Source: CADCTB01 sp963768975 (GTDB lineage Bacteria; Actinomycetota; Acidimicrobiia; Acidimicrobiales; AC-14). From it: 64,000 nucleotides of DNA. Each line of letters opens with the position of its first letter. Position 1 is the first letter of the stretch. The stretch lies in the NCBI GenBank assembly GCA_963768975.1, contig CAVYKB010000014.1:62001-126000 (forward strand). The letters run 5' to 3'. Below, one piece after another: positions 1-8,616 of this stretch. The notes beneath the pieces are model-generated. The model had not been told where the DNA came from. It searched no databases and saw nothing but the letters and a program-made list of their open reading frames with translations. The translations under genes were made by a program, and so were the position numbers.

Positions 1-601
1 TGACGAGCACTATGGCCAGGCCGTCGCGGTTGAGCTCGGACAGCAGACGGAGCACCCGTGTCGTAGCCACCGAATCCAAGGCGCCGGTGGGCTCGTCAGC
101 CAGCAGGAGCGGCGGGTCATTGACCAGGGCGCGGGCGACTGCCACCCGCTGACGTTCACCGCCGGAGAGCACGCCGGGCAGCCAACGTGCCCGGTTCGAA
201 AGCTGCAAGCGGGCCAGGAGCTCGTCGGCCTTCGCTCGAGCTGCCCCCGGACGCATCCCGGCCAACAAGCCCGGGAGCTCGACATTGTCGAGCACCGAGA
301 GGTTGGGGATGAGGTTGTACGCCTGGAACACGAACCCGAGCGTGCGCCGCCGCAATCGGGCCCACGCCGCCTCCGACAGTCCGTCCACCCGCCGGCCCTG
401 CAGCCAGACTTCGCCGGAGGTCGGACGGTCCAAGCCGCCGAGTAGGTGCAGAAGCGAGGACTTGCCGCACCCGCTCGGGCCCATCACCGACACGAACTCG
501 CCGTCATGCACCGTTAGGTCAACGTCGTCAACGGCCCGGACTACTCCGGCACCGGCTGAGTGGTGGCGGGTGAGTCCCACTGCACGGAGCAGGTCTGTCA
601 T
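1..601 (-). CDS. ABC transporter ATP-binding protein, MacB/LolD-like (3' end outside window)
   Basis: Cytoplasmic ATPase of an ABC exporter of the MacB/LolD/FtsE type; about 200 codons are visible and the frame runs off the left edge. Walker A (GPSGCGKS, residues 41-48), the signature LSGGERQR and Walker B followed by DEPTG are all present. The window edge cuts just before the expected H-loop histidine. The ATG overlaps the stop of the upstream PadR gene (ATGA), so the two are translationally coupled, which suggests PadR controls this exporter. The permease should lie beyond the left edge. The substrate cannot be inferred. Confidence 0.9.
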   Translation of the reverse strand, partial: MTDLLRAVGLTRHHSAGAGVVRAVDDVDLTVHDGEFVSVMGPSGCGKSSLLHLLGGLDRPTSGEVWLQGRRVDGLSEAAWARLRRRTLGFVFQAYNLIPNLSVLDNVELPGLLAGMRPGAARAKADELLARLQLSNRARWLPGVLSGGERQRVAVARALVNDPPLLLADEPTGALDSVATTRVLRLLSELNRDGLAIVLV

Positions 602-1128
602 CGTCGTCCCTCCTCGTCGCTCTTGCTGCCTGTCAGCAACTGCTCGCATACCTCCAACCAGCGCAGATCAGCCTGCAGGTGGAGCACCGCGCCCTCGACC
701 ACCATCCGTTCGACTGGCTTGCCATTGAGATCCTCCAGGGTCTGCACCTCGCGGAGCCGACGCAGCAGCGCCCTCCGGTGGCCGTCAACCAGGGTGAGGG
801 GGTCTCGACCGCTGCCGTTCATTGCCACTAGCAGCTTTAGGAAGAACGGCTCCCGAACTCGCACGTCGACCGTCGTCTCTGCGAGCCACTGCTCGAGGTC
901 GTCCCGTCCCTGGTCTGTCAACTCGAACACCCGCTTGTCGGGGCGGTCGTGCTGTGAGACCTCAGCGGAACGCACGAGCCCGTCACGCTCCAGGCGCCGG
1001 AGAGTGGTGTAGATCTGGCCGATGTTCACCGGCGGAGACAGTTGCCCAAGACGTTCATCCAGCAACTGCTTGAGCTCGTAGCCGTGCGCCGGCTCCTTGT
1101 CCAGCAGTCCGAGGAGCACATGGCGCAC
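598..1128 (-). CDS. PadR family transcriptional regulator
   Basis: Winged-helix repressor of 176 residues. The N-terminal half has the PadR pattern: MRHVLLGLL start, HGYELKQLL, and the recognition region GQIYTTLRRLERDGLV followed by the beta-wing. The C-terminal part is helical, as in the dimerisation arm of the family. It is the first gene of a two-gene unit with the downstream ABC ATPase (4-bp overlap). Such pairs usually form an auto-regulated exporter responding to a drug or lipid, but the ligand is unknown here. The AT-richer stretch just upstream (about 1135-1170) is the likely promoter/operator region. Confidence 0.9.
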   Translation of the reverse strand: MRHVLLGLLDKEPAHGYELKQLLDERLGQLSPPVNIGQIYTTLRRLERDGLVRSAEVSQHDRPDKRVFELTDQGRDDLEQWLAETTVDVRVREPFFLKLLVAMNGSGRDPLTLVDGHRRALLRRLREVQTLEDLNGKPVERMVVEGAVLHLQADLRWLEVCEQLLTGSKSDEEGRR

Positions 1129-1195
1129 GCAGCAACCGTATTACCTACGTGTTATGTATGGCAAGTAGGGACGCAGAAAATGTCAGGTCGCAGGT

Positions 1196-1687
1196 TCAGA
1201 CGGTCCGGCATCGGGAATCCGGCTGCGCGAGCTCGATGCTCGAACGGACGAAGGCCCCCGATCGAGCTGAGTTCGACACCACCGGGGTGGCGGCGGGCGA
1301 CGTGGCACGGGACATCTGCTGCCGCTGCTGCACACCGCCGATCGGCTCGACGCTTGCCGCCGAGGGACTCGACGTCCGGTCGGAGACGCGTCGCAGGTCG
1401 GCACCGTCCGCAGACAAGCTGCGGGCGAGCCGGTCGAACGCGGCGCAGAGTCGGCGTGGAAGGACGCAACGAACCCGGCGACGTCTTCGGCCCATGACGT
1501 CGGTTCGTCGCCGACCGAGCGGAAAGTGTCGTCCCACACCAAACCCCGGCCCGGTCGCCAAGCACGCGTGCGCGAAAACATGGTGCTGCCACCCATCGAG
1601 AGCCTCCGAGTGCAACGTTCCCACCGCCTCGACGACGGCGACGGCATCTCCACATGGGACTTCGGCGTAGTACGACGGCAGGAGCAA
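1196..1687 (-). pseudogene. Frame-broken coding remnant of unknown family
   Basis: No intact convincing gene is seen between the PadR gene and the tRNA. On the minus strand the frame from ATG 1687 reads protein-like for about 48 residues. It then continues naturally only in the neighbouring frame (reading VWDDTFRSVGDEPTSW, about 1545-1455) and then returns to the first frame (reading AAFDRLARSLSADGADLRR). Two opposite single-base shifts about 90 bases apart explain this. Either it is a decayed gene or the sequence has two indel errors. The rebuilt product is not recognised. The opposite strand is also open but looks like noise. Confidence 0.3.
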
Positions 1688-1799
1688 GGTCCCCGAGCCA
1701 CGGGCCGCGGTCAGGCCTCGGCCTAGGATGATCAGGTGTGATCCGTCGGATTGGCCGGCAGCGCTGTCATACCCTCTGACCAGGGCTTATGTATGGCCG

Positions 1800-1872
1800 G
1801 CCCTCGTAGCTCAGGGGATAGAGCATCGGTTTCCTAAACCGTGTGTCGCAGGTTCGAATCCTGCCGAGGGCG
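1800..1872 (+). tRNA. tRNA-Arg (anticodon CCT)
   Basis: A standard cloverleaf of 73 bases. The acceptor GCCCTCG pairs perfectly with CGAGGGC, the D-arm contains AGCTCAGGGGATAGAGC, the anticodon loop TTCCTAA gives CCT, and the T-arm is GCAGGTTCGAATCCTGC. CCA is not encoded. It is a conventional tRNA, unlike the altered units near rtcB, and stands alone. Confidence 0.95.
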
Positions 1873-2240
1873 CCCTGTCGTGCCGCGAGACAATCCCGGA
1901 CACATGTCGCGAGACATCCAGGACGAGCTCAGGACCGCCGAACTGGGCAGTGACCCGGGGCAACGATGCCCACCGAGGACCGCGGGGCCGGCGCCTACGC
2001 CGGGAGCTTCATGCGCCCCTCATGAGGGCCGGTGGATGGCCCGACGCCGCCGCTACGAGCGTCCAGCATGTACATGACAAGGAGTTCGTTCCCCGTCGGT
2101 GACGCCGGGGTACAAGACCCGCCGGCCGGACCTGCGTGACCAGCGCCGCCGGCGCCAGCACGGCTGCAGGGACCAACTGACGTCGCCCCGCTGTGGGTGG
2201 CGTACGAGGCGAGTCTCGGGACGCCGCTGCGCACCTGCCG
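1873..2240 (+). other. Intergenic region downstream of tRNA-Arg, no supported gene
   Basis: About 370 bases without a convincing gene. Just after the tRNA the motif GCGAGACA occurs twice (about 1881-1916); the second copy lies in a small inverted repeat, ATGTC-GCGA-GACAT. These could be the end of a lost mobile element that used the tRNA, or chance. Short open frames on both strands have arginine-rich shadow composition and were not called. Confidence 0.4.
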
Positions 2241-3095
2241 TTACCCGGCGGCGCCCCGGGCCAAGCGGCGGTCCATGCGTTCCTCCAGGCTAAGGCCGAC
2301 GAAGGCGAAGCTGCAGACGACGAGGGCGACGCAGAGGCCGGGAGGGACGATCCACCACTTCCAGGCGCCGGTGAGGAAGGCGCCCCGGTCCGTCGCGAAC
2401 TGGATCATGCTGCCCCAGCTGCGGCGCACGGGGTCGCCGAGGCCGACGAAGCTGAGGGCGACCTCGAACAGGATGGCGACGCTCACGACCCGCACGAACT
2501 GGGCGATCAGGAGCGGCATGACCGCCGGCAGGACATGGCGCCGCATGAGGTAGGGCGACCGGGCGCCGAAGGTGCGGGCGGCGACCACGTGCGTCCGCTC
2601 GCGCAGAGACAGGACCTGGCTGCGGACGATCCGTGCCGGCTCGGCCCACAGCAGGACGGCGACGACCAGGATCTGGCTGCGCATGCCCCGCTCGAGGTAG
2701 GACGCCAGCACGATGAGCAAGGGGATGGTCGGCACGACGAGGGCGAAGTCGACCGTCCGCATGATGGCGGCGTCGACGACGCCCCGCCGGTATCCGGACA
2801 CGACGCCGATCAGGCCGCCGGCGACGGTGGCGATCAGGGCCGCAGCCAGGCCGATCCACAACGACACCTGCGCCCCGCCGATCAGCTCGCTCAGGATGTC
2901 GTGGCCGATGTCGTCGGTGCCCAGGAGGTGGTCCCGGCTCGGCTCGAGGAAGGGCCTCCCTGCCCGCTCTCGCGCCTCGTAAGGAGCGATGGCGGAGCCG
3001 AAGACAGCCAGCAGCCCGAAGATCGCCAGCACTACGGTGCCCACGATCGCCAGCATCCGACTGGTACGCCGGCGCCGGCGGCTTGACCGAGTCAT
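2241..3095 (-). CDS. Oligopeptide ABC transporter permease, DppC/OppC type
   Basis: Inner-membrane permease of 284 residues. It has an N-terminal membrane helix after an arginine-rich start (SSRRRRRTSR), the DppC-type periplasmic motif GRDHLLGTDDIGHD in slightly changed form (SRDHLLGTDDIGHD), then further membrane segments and a cytoplasmic coupling loop. Near the end, GLGDPVRRSWGSMI is typical of the family. The start ATG overlaps the stop of the DppB-like gene by 4 bp. It is the last gene of the transporter operon and forms the pore with that protein. Confidence 0.9.
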   Translation of the reverse strand: MTRSSRRRRRTSRMLAIVGTVVLAIFGLLAVFGSAIAPYEARERAGRPFLEPSRDHLLGTDDIGHDILSELIGGAQVSLWIGLAAALIATVAGGLIGVVSGYRRGVVDAAIMRTVDFALVVPTIPLLIVLASYLERGMRSQILVVAVLLWAEPARIVRSQVLSLRERTHVVAARTFGARSPYLMRRHVLPAVMPLLIAQFVRVVSVAILFEVALSFVGLGDPVRRSWGSMIQFATDRGAFLTGAWKWWIVPPGLCVALVVCSFAFVGLSLEERMDRRLARGAAG

Positions 3096-4087
3096 CGGCG
3101 CACCCGGGGGTCGAGGCGCGGGTACAGCAGGTCGCCGACCAGGTTCATCGCCACCACGAGGACGGTGAGCACGAACATGCCACCCTGCAGCAGGGGGTAG
3201 TCGCGGCCGAACGACGCCTCCAGCATCATCGTGCCGACGCCGCGATAGGAGAACACCCGCTCGACAATGACCGTCCCGCCGGCCAGGGCGCCGACCCGCA
3301 GGAGGACGCTGGTCGCGATGGGCAGCGATGCCGCGGGCAGTGCGTGGCGGAAGGCGATGGTGCGCTCCCGGAGCCCCTTGGCCCGGGCGACGAGCACGTA
3401 GTCGTCCCGGACGACACCCAGCAACGAGGCCCGGGCCAGCAGGAAGGTGGCGCCGACGCTCGACAGCACCAGCGTCGTCGCCGGCAGCACGAGGTGCAGG
3501 AGGATGTCGCCGGCGCGCGCCAGCCCTGTCGTCTTGTCGACCGAGACCGACCCGAAGAGCGGGAGCAACTTGAGGTTGGCGCCGAACCAGATGAGCAGCA
3601 GCAACCCGATCCAGAACGGAGGTGTGGATTCGAGGAACGTGCTGACGGCGATCGACACCGTGTCGCGTCGGCGCCCTCGCCGCCACACGGCGAACGCGGC
3701 CAGGGCCACGCCGAGGATCGTGCTGATCATGAGCGCGGTGCCGACCAGCAGGAGGGTCCACGGCAGGCGCTCCCAGAGAATGGTCGACACCGCCCGCCGG
3801 TGACGGAACGAGTAGCCCAGGTCGCCCGAGGCCAGCCCGGACATGTAACGGCCGTACTGGGTGAGGAGCGGCTGATCCAGCCCGACGTCGGCGAGTTCCT
3901 TGGCGATGGTCTCGGCCGGCAGCCGGTTGGCGTCCTCGCCGAGCAGGAGCTCGACCGGGTTGCCGGGCATGAGGCGGGGCAGGGCGAAGTTCGCCGTCGC
4001 TGCCATCAGGATGATGAAGACGTACTGGGGCAGCCGGAGCGCGAGCCGGCGCATGGCCCGGCGCCCGCCGGGGCGCCCAGCGGCCAC
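3092..4087 (-). CDS. Oligopeptide ABC transporter permease, DppB/OppB type
   Basis: Membrane permease of 331 residues. An N-terminal helix is followed by the family motif PRLMPGNPV, a long extracytoplasmic part with the GLDQPLLTQYG pattern, five further membrane segments and an EAA-type loop near VARAKGLRERTI. It starts with GTG four bases after the stop of the binding-protein gene; an ATG at 4054 is an alternative that would remove 11 residues. It overlaps the DppC-like gene, so the two permease halves are made together. Confidence 0.9.
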   Translation of the reverse strand: MAAGRPGGRRAMRRLALRLPQYVFIILMAATANFALPRLMPGNPVELLLGEDANRLPAETIAKELADVGLDQPLLTQYGRYMSGLASGDLGYSFRHRRAVSTILWERLPWTLLLVGTALMISTILGVALAAFAVWRRGRRRDTVSIAVSTFLESTPPFWIGLLLLIWFGANLKLLPLFGSVSVDKTTGLARAGDILLHLVLPATTLVLSSVGATFLLARASLLGVVRDDYVLVARAKGLRERTIAFRHALPAASLPIATSVLLRVGALAGGTVIVERVFSYRGVGTMMLEASFGRDYPLLQGGMFVLTVLVVAMNLVGDLLYPRLDPRVRR

Positions 4088-4090
4088 CGC

Positions 4091-5725
4091 CTACTTGGGC
4101 GCGATCAGGGACGCTTTGTTCAGGATGCCGACGCCCTTGTAATACACCCAGCGGTCGAAGGCCGAGACCTTGTACGGGAAGATGTCGTCCGGGTAGAAGA
4201 GCGGGTAGGCGGGCATGTCGCGCGCCAGGATGTCCTGCATCTGCCCGAGGATCCGGTTCCGGGTCGCTTCGTCCACGGCCTTGGTCTGCTGGTCGGCGAG
4301 CTCGTCGTACTGGGGGTTCTTGTACCCAGCGCGGTTGAGCGTGCCCAGCGTGGTGCTCGAGTGGAACATCGACCGGAGGAAGTCCGGATCCTGCTGGACG
4401 GCCGCGGCCCAGGAGAACATGGCGATCGTGTAGTCGCCCTTCGCCGTGGCCCCGATGGCGTAGTCCGGCCACGTGCGGCTGCCGGCGCTGGTCTGGTCGA
4501 GGGCGGTGACGTTCAGCTTGATGCCGACCTGGCCGACGGACTGGCTGATCAGCTCCGCGGCCCGGACCGCCACGGGGTCGTTGTTGCGGGTGATGAGGTC
4601 GAACTCCAGCTTGTTCCCGTCCGCCTCGCGGACGCCGTCGTTGTTGGTGTCGCGGTAGCCCAGCCCGTCGAGCAGAGTGCGGGCCCGCGCCGGGTCGTGG
4701 CGCCCGTCGCGCGTCGCCGGGTTCGACCAGGGCGTCGAGCGGTGGGCGAAGCCGGGACTGCCGGTGGCGCCGGCGCCGAGCAGGGCGGTGGCGACGATGT
4801 CGTCGTTGTTCACCGCCGCCGCGATCGCCTGGCGGAACTGGGGCTTGTCGAATGGGGGCCGCCCGGTGTTCATGTAGAGGTACCAGCCGCGATAGCCCGA
4901 ACCGCCGGCGGTCTTGAGGCCACCCGTGTTGAACTGCGTCTTCAGCTCAGGGGTGAGCGAGGCGGAGACGGCGTCGGCCTGGCCGCTCTGGACGGCGGTG
5001 AACGCAGCCTGGGTCGTGGCGATGTAGGGCATCACGATCTCGTCGACGATGGGCTTGCCCTTGAAGTAGCCGGGGACGGCCTGGAAGCGGTGGACCTGGT
5101 TCTCGACGTACTCCACCAGGCGGTACGGCCCACTGCCGATCGGCAGCTGCGTCGTCTGCTCGAGCGGCTTCTCGATCGTCGACCAGATGTGCTGGGGGAT
5201 GATCGGCAGGTCGGCCAGGGGGTTCAGCACGAACGACGCCTTCGGCTCCTTGAGGACGAAGATGGCCGTGAGCGGGTCGGGCGTCTCCACCCGGTCGATG
5301 TTGGTGAGGATCCAACGGGGCCGGGCGTTCTTGGTGAGGTACTCGACGGTGAACTTCACGTCGGCTGACGTGAGGGGGCGGCCGTCGTGGAACGTCACGC
5401 CCTCGTGGAGGCGCACGGTCCAGCGCAGCCCGCTCGGGTCCGCGCTGTACTCCCTGGCCAGCCAGGGTTCCGGCTTGCCGTCGGGGTTGATCCACGCCAG
5501 CGTGTCGTAGACCAGGGTCATCATGTAGTAGCCGGGGTACCCGGAGCCCTGCGTCCAGGGCGTGAGGTTCTTCTCCGCCGTCGTGCTGGCGAATCGCAAG
5601 GTGGCGACCTGCGGGATCGTGGTGGTGACCCCCGGCGCGGGTTGCTCGATCGGCTTGTCGTCCGACGCGCACGCCGCCGAAATCAGTCCGAGCCCGATCA
5701 AGAGTGCGAGCAGCTTCCGTTTCAT
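4091..5725 (-). CDS. Oligopeptide-binding lipoprotein, SBP_bac_5 family
   Basis: Extracytoplasmic solute-binding protein of 544 residues, about the usual family length. It begins MKRKLLALLIGLGLISAAC; the lipobox SAAC marks lipid attachment at that cysteine. Family features include WTVRLHEGVTFHDGRPLTSADV and the later IGSGPYRLVEY. The ATG at 5725 was chosen because an AGGGGGG ribosome site lies just upstream and it gives a clean signal peptide; the open frame continues a little further. It sits between the fused ATPase gene and the permeases and is the substrate-capturing part. The peptide specificity is unknown. Confidence 0.92.
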   Translation of the reverse strand: MKRKLLALLIGLGLISAACASDDKPIEQPAPGVTTTIPQVATLRFASTTAEKNLTPWTQGSGYPGYYMMTLVYDTLAWINPDGKPEPWLAREYSADPSGLRWTVRLHEGVTFHDGRPLTSADVKFTVEYLTKNARPRWILTNIDRVETPDPLTAIFVLKEPKASFVLNPLADLPIIPQHIWSTIEKPLEQTTQLPIGSGPYRLVEYVENQVHRFQAVPGYFKGKPIVDEIVMPYIATTQAAFTAVQSGQADAVSASLTPELKTQFNTGGLKTAGGSGYRGWYLYMNTGRPPFDKPQFRQAIAAAVNNDDIVATALLGAGATGSPGFAHRSTPWSNPATRDGRHDPARARTLLDGLGYRDTNNDGVREADGNKLEFDLITRNNDPVAVRAAELISQSVGQVGIKLNVTALDQTSAGSRTWPDYAIGATAKGDYTIAMFSWAAAVQQDPDFLRSMFHSSTTLGTLNRAGYKNPQYDELADQQTKAVDEATRNRILGQMQDILARDMPAYPLFYPDDIFPYKVSAFDRWVYYKGVGILNKASLIAPK

Positions 5726-5775
5726 TTTCAACCCCCCTGCCGCCACCTCATGCCCGGGCGGCCCCTGGCACAGGT

Positions 5776-7512
5776 TTAGCGCGTTCCCAGCGTCGCCGCA
5801 GCCTCCACGAGCGCTCGGGTGACCGGGTGCTGCGGCGCTGCGATCACGCCGGCGCCGGGACCGGTCTCGACGACCTCGCCGGCGTGCAGGACGATGAGGC
5901 GGTCGGCGACCTTGCGCACGAGGGCGAGGTCGTGGGAGACAACGATCATCGCCATCCCGCGGGTCACCTGCTGATCCTTGAGCATCACCATCAACTTGGC
6001 CTGCTCCGACGCGTCGAGCATCGACGTCGGCTCGTCGGCGAGCAGGAGTCGGGGGCCGAGGACGAGCGCCCTGGCGATCGCCACCCGTTGCAGCTGACCC
6101 CCGGACAGGTCATGGGCCCGGCGGGACCGGAAGGCGTCGGTCGGGGGCAGCCCAACGCCGGCGAGTGCGGTCTCCACCTGCTGCGCCCGGTCGATGCTGC
6201 TCCCGATGTGCTGCACGTCGAGCGGTTCTCGCACCACCTCAGCGACTGACAGCAGCGGGCTGACCGCCTCGAACGGGTCCTGGAAGACGAGCGCGACCCG
6301 CCGGCGAAAGTCGGCCCAGTCGTCCTTCGCAAAGGCGGCGAACTTGCGCCCCTCCCAGTCGACCGTCCCGCCGTCGGGCTCCTCGACGCCGACGAGGATC
6401 CGCACGAGGGTCGACTTCCCCGAGCCGGTCTCGCCGACGATCCCGACCACCTCGCCCTCCCGGACTTCGAGGCTGACTCCCTTGAGCGCCGTCACCGTGC
6501 GCCGGAGCCCCGTGCGGTAGGACTTGGTGAGGTTCTCCGCCGAGAGGCGGGTGAGGACGCCGCCCCGCACGCAGGCGATGCGCCGGCCGGCGACCGGCGT
6601 CAGCTCCGGCTGCCAGGTGACGCACTCCGCGAGTGCCTGCGTGCACCGGGGGTGGTACGGGCAGCCCGCCGGCGGGTCGGCGGGGTCGGGGGCGGACCCC
6701 CGGATGCCCCGTAGGTCCTTCTGGGTGGTCATCGACGGGTAGGCACCCAGCAGGTCACGGCTGTAGGGCTGGCGAGGATCGCTGAGGATCGTCCGGGTCG
6801 GACCCTGCTCGAGCACGATCCCGCCGTAGAGCACCGCCAGCTCGTCGGTCAGGTCGGCCATCAGGCTGAAGTCGTGGGAGATGACCAGGATGGCCAGGCC
6901 CTGCTCGCGCCGGAGGCGTCCGAGGGTCTCGGCGATGGCCGCCTTGGTCGTGCTGTCGAGGCCAGACGTCGGCTCGTCGAGGATGAGAAGAGGCGGATCG
7001 CAGGCCAGGGCCATGGCCAGCATCGCCCGCTGGCGCTCGCCTCCCGACAGCTCGTGGGAGTAGCGGTCGAGGAGGTCGGGGTCGAGCTCGACCAGGCGGG
7101 CGAGGCCGGCGGTCTTCTCCCGGGCGTCCGGCTTTGGCATGTCCAGGTGCAGCCGCATCGGCTCGCCGATCTGCGACCCGATCGTGCGAACGGGGTTGAA
7201 ACCCCGCCCCGGGGCCTGGATGACGTACGCGGCAGTCCTCCCGCGATGGCGGCGGACCGCCTCGGCTGGGGCGCCGACCAGCTCCTGGCCGCCGAGCCGC
7301 ACGCTGCCTTCGATCTCCGCTTCCGCCGGCAGCAGGCGCAGCGCGGCCAGGGCCAGGGTCGTCTTGCCGCTACCCGACTCGCCCACGACGCCCACCGCAT
7401 CGCCCTTGCCCACGCGTAGCGTCACACCTCGTAGGGCCTTGACGGGCGTGGCGCCGGCGTCGTAGGTGATCCGCAGGTCGGTGATCTCGAGGATCGGCTC
7501 CGACTCTGTCAC
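5776..7512 (-). CDS. Fused oligopeptide ABC transporter ATPase (DppD-DppF in one chain)
   Basis: A 578-residue protein with two complete nucleotide-binding domains. The first has Walker A GESGSGKT (44-51), LSGGERQR and LILDEPTSGLDS, and ends in the cysteine-containing DppD-type tail (GCPYHPRC, then a further cysteine and RRIACVRGG). The second starts near residue 320 with its own Walker A GETGSGKS, LSGGQLQRVAIARAL and LLADEPTSMLDASEQ. Usually these are two genes. It powers the permeases encoded downstream. A second fused ATPase of the same design is at 46595-48409, so the two systems are probably related by duplication or by a shared ancestor. Confidence 0.93.
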   Translation of the reverse strand: MTESEPILEITDLRITYDAGATPVKALRGVTLRVGKGDAVGVVGESGSGKTTLALAALRLLPAEAEIEGSVRLGGQELVGAPAEAVRRHRGRTAAYVIQAPGRGFNPVRTIGSQIGEPMRLHLDMPKPDAREKTAGLARLVELDPDLLDRYSHELSGGERQRAMLAMALACDPPLLILDEPTSGLDSTTKAAIAETLGRLRREQGLAILVISHDFSLMADLTDELAVLYGGIVLEQGPTRTILSDPRQPYSRDLLGAYPSMTTQKDLRGIRGSAPDPADPPAGCPYHPRCTQALAECVTWQPELTPVAGRRIACVRGGVLTRLSAENLTKSYRTGLRRTVTALKGVSLEVREGEVVGIVGETGSGKSTLVRILVGVEEPDGGTVDWEGRKFAAFAKDDWADFRRRVALVFQDPFEAVSPLLSVAEVVREPLDVQHIGSSIDRAQQVETALAGVGLPPTDAFRSRRAHDLSGGQLQRVAIARALVLGPRLLLADEPTSMLDASEQAKLMVMLKDQQVTRGMAMIVVSHDLALVRKVADRLIVLHAGEVVETGPGAGVIAAPQHPVTRALVEAAATLGTR

Positions 7513-7551
7513 GGGCGGCAGCGTAGGTGCTGTCCGCCCGTTCAGGGCAGC

Positions 7552-8499
7552 TCAGCCGGCGGCGACCGCCTGCCGGGCCTGGATGAGGTGGTACAGCAGG
7601 ATGAGCTGGGTGAGGGCCAGCGGTTCGTCGCGAGTATCGGAGTCGATCCGGCCGAGGGACTCCGGTACCGGCTCGTCCACCCCCAGCTCGCTCCAGATGG
7701 CCTGCTCGACGTGCCGGGTCTCTTCCCGGTCGGCGTAGGAGTGGATGTGCACGGAATCGACCGGCTTGCCGTCCTCGTCCCGGCGGAGCTTGAGGTGCAT
7801 GGCCGTGCGGACGTCGTCGCTGAGGACCGAGGTCAGGTCCGGGTGGCTGATCGTCGGTCGGAGCATGAGGTAGGCGCTGAGCGGGTCAGCGGCCGTCTCG
7901 CCCCGCTCCTCGATCGGTGAGAACCGCACGACGATGTCCGCCTCGGCCCGCTGGGGCCGGATGAACTGGGTGGACTCGGGCTCCCGCCGTTCCAGCTCCT
8001 CGCGGACCTGTTCCTCGGTGTACCCCCGCTTCGCCGTGTCGCGGCGCATCTTCCACGCGATGCGGATGTCCTCCGGTGGGTCGAGGTACACCGTGATGTC
8101 GAAGCACGCCCGGGACCGCTTGGTGTGGAGGGGGAGGAGGCCCTCGACGATCACGAACTCGCTCGGCTCGACGTACTCCGGGCGACCGAGCTCGCCGGTG
8201 TCGTGGTCGTAGATCGGCTTCAGAATGGGCTGACCCATCGAGAGATGCTGGAAGTGCTGGTCCATGATGTCCATGTAGTTGCACAGCGGGTGGAGCGGGG
8301 TGAACGAGAGGCCCTTCCGCTCCTGGCGGTCGTAGCGGTGATAGTCGTCGGCCGCGACGGAGGTGATGCGGTCCCGACCGAGCGCCTCCACCAACCCGGC
8401 CGTGAGCGTGGTCTTCCCCGTGCCACTGTCGCCGGCGATGGCCAGCATGATCGGTCGGTGGCCGTTGCCCCGCCCGACGTTCACCTGCTTGTCCGTCAC
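7552..8499 (-). CDS. Phosphoribulokinase/uridine kinase-like P-loop kinase
   Basis: Cytoplasmic kinase of 315 residues. The P-loop is GDSGTGKTT (23-31). It is followed by DDYHRYDRQERK, a long LHPLCNYMD-type region and KPIYDHDTGELG, which match the phosphoribulokinase family more closely than housekeeping uridine kinases. The C-terminal part is a family extension. It starts at GTG with GGAGG seven bases upstream. No RuBisCO or other Calvin-cycle gene is in the window, so the substrate (ribulose 5-phosphate or a nucleoside) is open. Confidence 0.75.
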   Translation of the reverse strand: MTDKQVNVGRGNGHRPIMLAIAGDSGTGKTTLTAGLVEALGRDRITSVAADDYHRYDRQERKGLSFTPLHPLCNYMDIMDQHFQHLSMGQPILKPIYDHDTGELGRPEYVEPSEFVIVEGLLPLHTKRSRACFDITVYLDPPEDIRIAWKMRRDTAKRGYTEEQVREELERREPESTQFIRPQRAEADIVVRFSPIEERGETAADPLSAYLMLRPTISHPDLTSVLSDDVRTAMHLKLRRDEDGKPVDSVHIHSYADREETRHVEQAIWSELGVDEPVPESLGRIDSDTRDEPLALTQLILLYHLIQARQAVAAG

Positions 8500-8616
8500 T
8501 GTCCTACCTCCGGTCGCACGGGCCGCAGGCGGGCCCGCCTGTCAGGCCCGAACTGTAACGAGGCCGCGGGGGTGGATTCGACCTCCGGCCTGCGCGGTCA
8601 GCCGTAGCCTGTCCTC

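Noticed and set aside
2193..3086. Plus-strand frame of 297 codons opposite the DppC-like gene
   Set aside because: Asp/Gln/Gly-rich antisense shadow, no start signal or motif.
3083..5368. Very long open frame on the plus strand opposite the peptide transporter genes
   Set aside because: Composition is Gly/Arg/Val/Asp-rich with no domain or signal; it is an antisense shadow of DppB-like and binding-protein genes, common at this GC content.
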